A stretch of 5,191 nucleotides of DNA from Kiritimatiellia bacterium (GTDB lineage: Bacteria; Verrucomicrobiota; Kiritimatiellia; B70-G9). The first letter of the stretch is position 1. Every line of letters begins with the position of its first letter. Positions 1-5,191 of the stretch are shown here, one piece after another. The translations under genes and the position numbers were made by a program. The stretch is taken from contig DTYT01000211.1 in NCBI GenBank assembly GCA_012961745.1, positions 1 to 5,191 of the forward strand, given 5' to 3'. The notes below the pieces were generated by a model. It was not told where the DNA came from. It ran no database searches and saw only the letters and a list, made by a program, of their open reading frames with translations.

Positions 1-105
1 CGGACGGGTCCGCGATTGAAAAGCGCGGGCCGCGACAGTCACCCATTGGCAAGACCGCGGCGGTCATGTGCCCGCTCTTGCAGGCGGGAATTCCACCTGG
101 AGCGG
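1..105. other. Non-coding stretch downstream of the operon
   Basis: No gene is visible here. The stretch follows the stop codon of the last operon gene. It contains three short inverted repeats (18-34, 53-65, 71-88), described with the terminator entry. Any gene further left lies outside the window. Confidence 0.5.
18..88 (-). terminator. Possible weak transcription end: cluster of GC-rich hairpins
   Basis: Read on the minus strand after the operon's last stop codon, three GC-rich hairpins follow in series. The first is CCCGC/GCGGG with an 8-base loop (71-88). The second is GACCG/CGGTC with a 3-base loop (53-65). The third is CGCG/CGCG with a 3-base loop (24-34), followed by CTTTTC. Only the last has even a short T run, so none is a convincing Rho-independent terminator. 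Transcription could end here or continue leftward out of the window. Confidence 0.22.
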
Positions 106-1287
106 CTACTCTTCTTTCCCCTTCTTTAGCAGCTTGCTCCGGGGGAGGGTAAAGGTCTCATAGTCGTAGAGGGGGATAACATAAGTCCATCCGCAAAGCT
201 CCCGGCGCAGTCGCTCCAGCTCGCGGCGGGCTTCATCCACCATCTGCTCGTGAGCCTCGCGCTGCCGGGCGAGCTCCCGTTGGACGCGGGCCGCCAGGTT
301 GCTTTCCCCGCGGGAGGAATCCGCGGAGGATGCCGTCAGTTGAGCCCGAACCGATTTTTCGTCCGGAGGGGGTGGGGCGTCGAAATCGAAGCTCAAGCGC
401 GCGTAGTATCCTCCGCCGGCGTCCTTGGCTCCCAGGGTTACCCGGTAGACCAAGCCGTTGGTGGCGGTGAGGACGAAAAGGGGTGAATTCGTACCGAAAC
501 CGAGGTCGGCATCCGTCTTTTGAGGGTCGACCACCGCGACGCACCGCAGGAACTGCAGCGACCGCTTCAGCCGGTTCGCCGCGCCGCGGTCTATCCCTTC
601 AGGGTCGTCCAGTCCGGAAAGGGTGTATTCGGTGGGACCGTTGACCACCAGGGTATAGGTGGAGTTGGTGTTCTTCACTTCCACGCCCCGCACCGCCGCG
701 GGGTCCACATTCAGAAGTTGCTTCCGAATCCATGTCTTGGGGTCCGCAGGCAGCGGATAAAGGTTGGCTATGACCAGCAGTACCGGTCCCTCTCCCACCC
801 GGACATAGCGTCCGCCGGAGGGGGCGGCCAAGGGCGACCGGCTGAGGTCGGGAAACCACGGGTCACCGATCATGATGGGGAGCGGGGGCTGCGCTCCGCC
901 TGCCAGGGTCACCCGGCTCCAGGAGTTTCCCGACTCGGCACAGAGGCCGAAGTCGTCCAGCCGGTCGGTTCCCCCGTGAACGATCTGTGACGACTCGGCG
1001 AGGGCGAGCGTCCGCAGAAAAGAGGAGAGTCGATCGAAGTCCGCGTAGTAGCCGTACATTTCGCGTACCCGCCAGCGTCCCTCGACGCGATCGAGGTGAG
1101 TCGTGGACGATGAGGATTCCAGCACGATGCCGGTGACCGCGTTGATATCGAAGTCCGGGGGCAGCGGGCGCACTTCTGCCGCTCCGGATCTGCGGCCCGT
1201 GTACCGCCGCGACCCCTTCTCGATGAACAGGGCGGTCACCAGCAGCGCCAGCACCAGTGCCATCACCACCAACGACTTCCGCGACAT
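106..1287 (-). CDS. DUF4340-type membrane-anchored protein, last gene of a Gld-like ABC operon
   Basis: The product is 393 aa from the ATG at 1287 and has no established biochemical role. Residues 5-22 form one hydrophobic helix after a short basic start (MSRKS), with no lipobox cysteine, so the rest is probably anchored on the outer face of the inner membrane. Features resembling DUF4340 proteins are a W-R-V element near 72-74, a DFGL element at 112-115, a strand-rich core including RYVRVGEG (160-167), and DPKTWIRKQLLNV (182-194). A proline-rich linker (about 303-311) and a serine-rich stretch lead to a charged helix (about 330-364, probable coiled coil). The chain then ends in GWTYVIPLYDYETF and a lysine-rich tail. 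The start rests on GGGAGGTGA five bases upstream. An in-frame GTG at 1296 would add three residues but lies inside that ribosome-binding site. The gene begins five bases after the GldG-like gene and is presumably co-translated with it. The family call comes from remembered sequence pattern, not a search. Confidence 0.85.
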   Translation of the reverse strand: MSRKSLVVMALVLALLVTALFIEKGSRRYTGRRSGAAEVRPLPPDFDINAVTGIVLESSSSTTHLDRVEGRWRVREMYGYYADFDRLSSFLRTLALAESSQIVHGGTDRLDDFGLCAESGNSWSRVTLAGGAQPPLPIMIGDPWFPDLSRSPLAAPSGGRYVRVGEGPVLLVIANLYPLPADPKTWIRKQLLNVDPAAVRGVEVKNTNSTYTLVVNGPTEYTLSGLDDPEGIDRGAANRLKRSLQFLRCVAVVDPQKTDADLGFGTNSPLFVLTATNGLVYRVTLGAKDAGGGYYARLSFDFDAPPPPDEKSVRAQLTASSADSSRGESNLAARVQRELARQREAHEQMVDEARRELERLRRELCGWTYVIPLYDYETFTLPRSKLLKKGKEE

Positions 1288-1292
1288 TCCAC

Positions 1293-1301
1293 TCACCTCC
1301 C
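1293..1301 (-). promoter_or_regulatory. Ribosome-binding site fused to upstream stop codon
   Basis: On the minus strand this reads GGGAGGTGA. Its last three bases are the TGA stop of the GldG-like gene, and the ATG at 1287 follows after five bases. The spacing favours ATG 1287 over the GTG at 1296, which sits inside the site. The arrangement suggests that ribosomes finishing the upstream gene restart here. Confidence 0.75.
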
Positions 1302-3209
1302 GGCCGCCCGGCGGGCGCGTCTCCAGGCCCGCAGCAGGCCGTAAGCGATGACCAGCGCCGGAGCGGCGGCAAGGTTCAGGGCTTTGACTTCCATCCCGAG
1401 CCGCTCGATGTCCCGCCGCAGGTTGCGCCGCACTTGCTTGAGTCTACGCATGGTGTCGAATTTCTCGCGGCGGAACCTTTCGATCTCGCGCTTCTGCTCC
1501 GGAGTGATGATATAGCGTTGATTCTCGCTCTTGGCCCGCTCCAGCTGCCGCAGGCGCTGCTGGGTCCGGCGGAGTTTCGCCAGCAGTTCGCTTTCTTCCT
1601 GCTGCCAACTTTCGCGGGCCTTCTTCTGCAGGGCCAGCACGCGGTCGAACGGACGCTCGAACCGGCCCCGGGATCGCAGTCCGATCAGTGCCGGGTTGCC
1701 CGCGAGCTGCTCGACGGTGTTCAGCACGAAGTTTAGGTTGTCGTTCATCGGCTCGAAAAACCGGAATCCGAGGATGTTGATTTCCCGCGCCAGGTAACGG
1801 TCGCTGAGCATGTCCACGTCACCGACCAGTACGACCGCACTGTTGGTCACGCTTTCCTTGAGCCAGGAAGCGGACGGCTTCTCCCCGGCCGCGTCGCTAT
1901 TCTGCTTTTCCTCTTTCGGCTTCCCGCTCCGATCCGGAGGTCCGTCGGGAAATGCGGTTTTGAATCTACCCGCGATGCGGAGCGCCAGTGCCTGCACACC
2001 GATATGACGGGCGCCGGTGAACTTCTCGGGGCCCGGCAGGCGAGCTTGAAAGGAAGTGATCAGAGCCGCATCGGCCGATGTTTGCGCCAGCGGGGTGACC
2101 GCCAGACCCTCAACCGGGTCTCCCTCGAACACGGAGGCGAAGGGCATCATGAGCATCTCGAGGCCGCTGGTGATGATATCCTCCCGGTTGAGATGGTTCC
2201 GCCGGAGGGTCAGCCAGGTGGGCAGTTCTTCCATCTCGCCGGTGCTGAAGCTCACCGGGCTGGCGGCGGCGAGGTCGGCGGCGACCCGGCGGGAGGCCAT
2301 CCGGATGCCCCAATTGCTGGTCAAGGGGTTGGGATCGGAAGATCCGGCCATGCCCGGACCTTCGGGGCCGGCTTCCTCGGTGATGCAGAGCGGATCGGCG
2401 AAGATCATAACTCGTCCGCCCCCCAGCAGGTACTGGTCTACGGCGAACCATGTCCGGGACGGCAGGCGCTTGGGATGTATGACCAGCAGCAGGTCCACTT
2501 GCGGCGGGATTTCCTCGGCGTTGGTGGACACGGTCCGCAGGCTGTAACTCTTGCTCAGCTCGCGCGCGAAGATCCAGGAGGAACCGGCGCGGGGACCGAG
2601 CGGAGCGCCGGGGGAGAGAACGGGCAGGGTGCTGAGCACGCCGAGGGTGGGTTTCTCGTCGGTGATCACCTGGGCGATGAGCCGTGTGACCAGGTACTCG
2701 AGCCGGGGTTCATCGCGGGGGGAGATGAAGGGAATGGACGCCTGTCTACGCCCCGAGACCGCCACCAGGCCCAGGTAGAGCCCGGGGCGGAGATCCCCCA
2801 CCGAAAGCGATCGCGCCTGCAGGCCGTAGCGCTCGGCCCACTCCTGCTCTTCGGTGTCCGGGCGCGGATCGTAGCTTTCCACTACCAGATCACCGCGCGC
2901 GTGGATTTGGTATTCCTCGAGCAGGTCCTGGAGCCGGTCGGCGAACCGCTTGAATCCGATGGGGACATCGGGATTGCTTCGGGAGAAATAGAATTTCAGG
3001 GTGACGGCCCGGGGTAGTTGCCCGAGCAGCGATCGGCTTCCCGGGGAAAGAGTATAAAGCCGTTCAGCGGTGAAATCCCGCCGGAGGCGCAGGCCGGAGG
3101 CCACCATGTTGAGCGTGACAACGATTGCCAGCATCAGCACCACCGCCGCGGCGCGGGAGATGCCCTGGCGGCGGGCGTGGCTTGCTTGACTGGTAGTGGA
3201 GCCGGCCAT
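1293..3209 (-). CDS. GldG-like ABC transporter auxiliary protein (ABC_transp_aux family)
   Basis: The product is 638 aa. A basic N-terminus leads into a membrane helix (about 20-40). Next comes the family-typical segment DFTAERLYTLSPGSRSLLGQL (45-65), then a strand leading to KFYFS (72-76), as in GldG proteins. Residues about 47-300 form the extracytoplasmic alpha/beta region, with LGVLSTLPVL (189-198), VDLLLVIHP (238-246) and GGGRVMIFADP (263-273). A hydrophilic loop (about 420-450) precedes VVLVGDVDMLSD (459-470) and NLNFVLNTVEQLAGN (491-505), a GldG-like C-terminal motif pair. Residues about 523-608 are a long, mostly basic helical region with a break at IITPEQ (567-572). A second membrane helix (about 610-628) ends in an arginine-rich tail. 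Both termini are therefore probably cytoplasmic, with the bulk outside. In the gliding system GldG works with GldA and GldF. Here the substrate is unknown and gliding should not be assumed. The ATG follows AGAGGGTGA and lies four bases after the permease gene. Confidence 0.88.
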   Translation of the reverse strand: MAGSTTSQASHARRQGISRAAAVVLMLAIVVTLNMVASGLRLRRDFTAERLYTLSPGSRSLLGQLPRAVTLKFYFSRSNPDVPIGFKRFADRLQDLLEEYQIHARGDLVVESYDPRPDTEEQEWAERYGLQARSLSVGDLRPGLYLGLVAVSGRRQASIPFISPRDEPRLEYLVTRLIAQVITDEKPTLGVLSTLPVLSPGAPLGPRAGSSWIFARELSKSYSLRTVSTNAEEIPPQVDLLLVIHPKRLPSRTWFAVDQYLLGGGRVMIFADPLCITEEAGPEGPGMAGSSDPNPLTSNWGIRMASRRVAADLAAASPVSFSTGEMEELPTWLTLRRNHLNREDIITSGLEMLMMPFASVFEGDPVEGLAVTPLAQTSADAALITSFQARLPGPEKFTGARHIGVQALALRIAGRFKTAFPDGPPDRSGKPKEEKQNSDAAGEKPSASWLKESVTNSAVVLVGDVDMLSDRYLAREINILGFRFFEPMNDNLNFVLNTVEQLAGNPALIGLRSRGRFERPFDRVLALQKKARESWQQEESELLAKLRRTQQRLRQLERAKSENQRYIITPEQKREIERFRREKFDTMRRLKQVRRNLRRDIERLGMEVKALNLAAAPALVIAYGLLRAWRRARRAAGR

Positions 3210-3213
3210 GGGG

Positions 3214-3222
3214 TCACCCTCT
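3214..3222 (-). promoter_or_regulatory. Ribosome-binding site fused to permease stop codon
   Basis: On the minus strand this reads AGAGGGTGA. The closing TGA is the stop codon of the permease gene, and the ATG of the GldG-like gene (3209) follows after four bases. It has the same design as the next junction downstream and supports both the ATG 3209 start and translational coupling. Confidence 0.65.
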
Positions 3223-3951
3223 TTGGTTGACGGCCTGCGTGGTTGCGTAGAGCAGGAAAGTCACCGTGCTGCCGAAGTATACGAGGTCGCGGACGTCGAG
3301 TACTCCGCGCGCGGTGGCTTCGAAATGGGGCAGAATGCTCGCCGCGGCGACCGCTTCCACGACCCCGGAGGGCAGGAATCGGGAGAGGATCCCGGTGACG
3401 GGATCGAACCCGATCAATACCACGAAGAGTCCCGCCACGGTGGCCAGGATGAAGCTGACCACCTGGCTGCGGGTGAGGGCCGAGCAGAACATGCCCAGCG
3501 CCAGGTAAGTCCCCGCCATGAGGAATGAACCCAGGTACCCGGTGAGCACCACGCCCCAATCGGGCGAGCCGAGGTAGGCGGCGGTGCCGGGAATGGTCGC
3601 GGTAAGCAGCAAGGCCAGCCCGATGACGCCCCAGGCGGAAAGGAACTTGCCGAGGACTGCCTCCGCCGGGGTTATTCCCAGGGTGAACAGCAGCTCGACG
3701 GTCCCGCTGCGGCGTTCCTCGGCCCAGGTCCTCATGGCGACCGCCGGGACGAAAATCAGGTAGATCCAGGGATGCCAGATGAAGAACGGTCGCAGGTCCG
3801 CCTGTCCCGCCTCGTAGAAGCGGGATACGAAGAAGGTGAAAAAGGCGTTGAGTATGAGGAACATCACCACGAACACATAGGCCACCGGCGAATTGAAACT
3901 GGAGCGCCATTCGCGCAGCGCCACGGCTCCGACTCTCTGCAATGTTCTCAT
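3214..3951 (-). CDS. ABC-2 type permease, GldF-like
   Basis: The product is 245 aa and forms the membrane channel partner of the ATPase encoded just upstream. After a short cytoplasmic start with LREWRSSFNSPVAYVF (12-27), typical of this permease family, hydrophobic helices lie at about 22-43, 58-74, 104-124, 132-156, 165-182 and 222-241. Between helices 2 and 3 is the cytoplasmic element EERRSGTVELLFTLGIT (78-94), a hallmark of GldF/ABC-2 permeases that probably contacts the ATPase. The length is normal for GldF. The frame is open upstream to 4056, but the ATG at 3951 is preferred. It gives the family-typical N-terminus and a 4-base ATGA overlap with the ATPase stop codon, whereas a longer start would overlap that gene by about 100 bases. 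No clear Shine-Dalgarno sequence precedes it, so it probably depends on coupling. Only one such permease is present, so the transporter may use a homodimer, possibly joined by the GldG-like protein. Confidence 0.9.
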   Translation of the reverse strand: MRTLQRVGAVALREWRSSFNSPVAYVFVVMFLILNAFFTFFVSRFYEAGQADLRPFFIWHPWIYLIFVPAVAMRTWAEERRSGTVELLFTLGITPAEAVLGKFLSAWGVIGLALLLTATIPGTAAYLGSPDWGVVLTGYLGSFLMAGTYLALGMFCSALTRSQVVSFILATVAGLFVVLIGFDPVTGILSRFLPSGVVEAVAAASILPHFEATARGVLDVRDLVYFGSTVTFLLYATTQAVNQRG

Positions 3952-4922
3952 GGTGCTGCGGCTCGCGCGGTCGACCGCGTGTCCTCGGTTACGGTTATGC
4001 GGCGGAACACTTCGGAAAGATCTCCCGGGTCGGTATGCACATCCATGAGTGGCCATTTCTTCTCACATGCCAGGGCATGAATCTCCGGGGCCAGCGGCCG
4101 GCCGTCCCCGGGGCGCAGGTAAACCGTGCAAGTCCCGTGATCCCGGTCCAGTATCCGGAATTCGGCCAGGGCCGGCAGCTGGCGCAGCTCAGCTTCGGCT
4201 TGGGCAGCGGGTATGCCGAGTTTGACGGTCGCTGCGTTATAGGCGATGCTGCGGCGGCGGAGCTCATCCGGCGTACTGTCCGCCACGATCCTGCCCCGGC
4301 TGATAATGATCGCGCGGCTGCAGACCGCCTCGACTTCTTCCAGAATATGGGTGGATAGAAGAATTATTTTCTGCTGACCCATGCGCCGGATCATGTCCCG
4401 CACCACCTGCTTCTGGTTCGGATCCAGCCCCTCGGTCGGCTCGTCGAGCAAGAGGACCGGCGGGTCATGGAAAATCGCCTGCGCGAAGCAGGTCCTCTGC
4501 CGGTATCCCTTTGACAGAGTGTCGATGGTCTGATGGCGGACCGGCTCCAGGAAGCACTGTTCGACGATTTCGGCGATGCGCCGCCGCTTGTCACGGCCGT
4601 GAAACCCGCGCACTTCGCCGATGAAATCCAGGAATTCTTCCACCGTCATTTCGCCGTAGAGGGGGGTATTTTCGGGCAGATAGCCGATCTGGCGCTGGAC
4701 CGCCACCGGAGCGGCCACCGCATCCGTACCCAGGACCGAGACCGAACCAGCATCCGGCAGCAGGTACCCGGCGATGATTCGCATGGTAGTGGTTTTGCCA
4801 GCCCCGTTGGGACCGAGGAACCCGAGCACCGTCCCTCTTTCGACCGCGAACGATACACCGTCCACGGCGACCCGTCCGCCGAACGCCTTGCGGATGTTTT
4901 TGACCTCTAGCAATTCCGCCAT
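3948..4922 (-). CDS. ABC transporter ATP-binding protein, GldA-like
   Basis: The product is a 324-aa cytoplasmic ATPase that should power the permease encoded next. All nucleotide-binding motifs are intact: Walker A GPNGAGKT (37-44), Q-loop region IGYLPENTPLY (79-89) with Glu84 in the usual Gln place, signature LSKGY (136-140), Walker B VLLLDEP (156-162) with catalytic Glu161, D-loop GLDP (165-168), and H-loop His192 in STH (190-192). The ATPase core ends near residue 220. About 100 further residues form an accessory C-terminal domain like those common in drug- and Gld-type exporter ATPases. The sequence around the signature and Walker B resembles GldA and ABC-2 exporter ATPases rather than import ATPases. 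The ATG at 4922 gives a standard N-terminus (MAELLEVKNIRKAF). Only a weak CCGGA sequence lies before it, so initiation may be modest. It is the first clear gene of the operon, and its TGA overlaps the permease ATG. Confidence 0.93.
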   Translation of the reverse strand: MAELLEVKNIRKAFGGRVAVDGVSFAVERGTVLGFLGPNGAGKTTTMRIIAGYLLPDAGSVSVLGTDAVAAPVAVQRQIGYLPENTPLYGEMTVEEFLDFIGEVRGFHGRDKRRRIAEIVEQCFLEPVRHQTIDTLSKGYRQRTCFAQAIFHDPPVLLLDEPTEGLDPNQKQVVRDMIRRMGQQKIILLSTHILEEVEAVCSRAIIISRGRIVADSTPDELRRRSIAYNAATVKLGIPAAQAEAELRQLPALAEFRILDRDHGTCTVYLRPGDGRPLAPEIHALACEKKWPLMDVHTDPGDLSEVFRRITVTEDTRSTARAAAP

Positions 4923-4950
4923 GTTCCGGAAAAGAAAGCACGGACAACCC

Positions 4951-4981
4951 GTTATGACAATCCGGGACCGCGGATGTTCAA
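4951..4981 (-). promoter_or_regulatory. Weak candidate promoter of the ABC operon
   Basis: On the minus strand TTGAAC (4981-4976) and CATAAC (4956-4951) are separated by 19 bases, each matching four of six sigma-70 consensus bases. This would start the transcript about 20-25 bases before the ATPase ATG. The spacing is longer than ideal and the match is weak, so this is only the best-looking candidate in the gap. Confidence 0.22.
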
Positions 4982-5074
4982 AAAGACCCGGGCGCGGACC
5001 ACGGTCTCGCCCTTGTACTTGGCCGGGCGACCGCTCTCAAGAATCGAATGCCTTGTTTTTTCCCGTGGGATCAT
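4952..5074 (-). CDS. Possible small protein or gene remnant ahead of the operon (40 codons)
   Basis: An ATG at 5074 opens a 40-codon frame ending in TAA at 4952, 29 bases before the ATPase start. The product would begin MIPREKTRHS, contain ESGRPAKYKGETVVRARV (13-30) and end NIRGPGLS. From codon 13 to about codon 36, 21 of 24 third positions are G or C, against roughly 13-14 of 24 at the other two positions, as in the real genes here. The first 12 codons lack that bias. No Shine-Dalgarno sequence precedes the ATG, and the frame overlaps the probable tRNA promoter. It could be a small real gene, the tail of a decayed gene, or chance. The family is not recognised. Confidence 0.25.
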   Translation of the reverse strand: MIPREKTRHSILESGRPAKYKGETVVRARVFLNIRGPGLS

Positions 5075-5082
5075 GCTTATTT
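5053..5082 (+). promoter_or_regulatory. Candidate promoter of the tRNA-Ser gene
   Basis: TTGTTT (5053-5058) and TTATTT (5077-5082) are 18 bases apart. TGC directly before the second hexamer looks like an extended -10 element. This would begin transcription near 5089, giving a leader of about 15 bases before the tRNA. The hexamer matches are weak, and the assignment rests mainly on position and on the local A+T-rich patch. Confidence 0.25.
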
Positions 5083-5083
5083 A

Positions 5084-5095
5084 CTTGCCGGCAAG
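5084..5095. repeat. Perfect 12-base palindrome CTTGCCGGCAAG
   Basis: The sequence CTTGCCGGCAAG is identical on both strands. It lies between the candidate -10 element and the 5' end of the tRNA gene. It could be a protein-binding site over the transcription start or a small 4-bp hairpin in the leader. A chance palindrome is also possible. Confidence 0.35.
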
Positions 5096-5103
5096 CACCC
5101 CGC

Positions 5104-5191
5104 GGAGAGGTGGCCGAGCGGATTAAGGCGCACGCCTGGAGAGCGTGTGTCCCGAGTGGATCGGGACCGCGGGTTCGAATCCCGCCCTCTC
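5104..5191 (+). tRNA. tRNA-Ser (anticodon GGA), 3' end cut off by the window
   Basis: This tRNA reads the serine codons UCC and UCU. The acceptor 5' strand is GGAGAGG (5104-5110), followed by a 3-bp D stem GCC/GGC. The anticodon stem is CACGC/GCGTG, with loop CTGGAGA carrying GGA at 5138-5140. The long variable arm typical of serine tRNAs pairs TCCCGA (5150-5155) with TCGGGA (5161-5166). The T arm is GCGGG-TTCGAAT-CCCGC (5169-5185). The last six bases, CCTCTC, pair with the acceptor. The final acceptor C, the discriminator base and the 3' CCA, if encoded, lie beyond the window. It is divergent from the ABC operon and has no functional link to it. Confidence 0.95.

Noticed and set aside
2004..3017. 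A 337-codon open frame on the plus strand, opposite the GldG-like gene
   Set aside because: It is fully antisense to a well-supported gene and its product is a Gly/Arg/Pro-rich mix with no recognisable domain. Such long shadow frames are expected in GC-rich DNA.
3952..4056. A 35-residue N-terminal extension of the permease
   Set aside because: The open frame extends to 4056, but the extension is Arg-rich, unlike the family and overlaps the ATPase gene. The ATG at 3951 gives the standard N-terminus and the ATGA overlap.
4669..4671. Glutamate (Glu84) in place of the usual glutamine at the ATPase Q-loop
   Set aside because: YLPE is, from memory, a common variant in Gld-like and other ABC-2 exporter ATPases, and all other catalytic motifs are intact, so it does not suggest an inactive enzyme.
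5104..5191. tRNA-Ser as an integration site for a mobile element
   Set aside because: The tRNA 3' end, where attachment sites lie, is outside the window. No integrase or duplicated tRNA fragment is visible inside it.
1..5191. CRISPR arrays, insertion sequences, toxin-antitoxin or other defence genes
   Set aside because: No repeated spacer pattern, transposase-like product or terminal inverted repeats were seen. All substantial coding capacity is accounted for by the ABC operon.

Overview
The window is a compact, GC-rich bacterial segment, by eye well above 60% GC, with strongly G/C-ending codons. Almost all of it is one leftward (minus-strand) operon of four tightly packed genes. A serine tRNA gene lies on the plus strand at the right edge and is cut by the window end. 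No mobile elements, CRISPR arrays or long repeats were seen.

In transcription order (right to left), the operon encodes an ABC-type ATPase (4922-3948), a six-helix ABC-2 permease of the GldF type (3951-3214), a large membrane-anchored GldG-like protein (3209-1293), and a DUF4340-type protein with one N-terminal membrane anchor (1287-106). The junctions are a 4-base ATGA overlap, a 4-base gap and a 5-base gap. At both gaps the Shine-Dalgarno sequence contains the upstream stop codon, so translation is probably coupled along the operon.

The first three products match the ATPase/permease/auxiliary set named GldA, GldF and GldG in Bacteroidetes gliding motility. From general knowledge, this set with a trailing DUF4340 protein also occurs in many non-gliding bacteria (PVC group, Acidobacteria, Deltaproteobacteria-like lineages), where its substrate and role are not established. 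The natural model is an inner-membrane ATPase-permease engine whose energy acts on the large extracytoplasmic domains of the GldG-like and DUF4340 proteins. Both of those proteins carry a charged coiled-coil segment near the C-terminus, which makes a direct contact plausible.

The 181-base divergent region (4923-5103) between the operon and the tRNA gene holds weak promoter-like sequences for both directions, a perfect 12-base palindrome just before the tRNA, and a 40-codon minus-strand ORF with an unexpectedly coding-like half. The first 105 bases, downstream of the operon, hold short hairpins but no clear intrinsic terminator. The organism cannot be named from this sequence. A GC-rich Gram-negative outside the Bacteroidetes, possibly of the Verrucomicrobiota/Kiritimatiellota/Planctomycetota group, fits the gene content, with low confidence.
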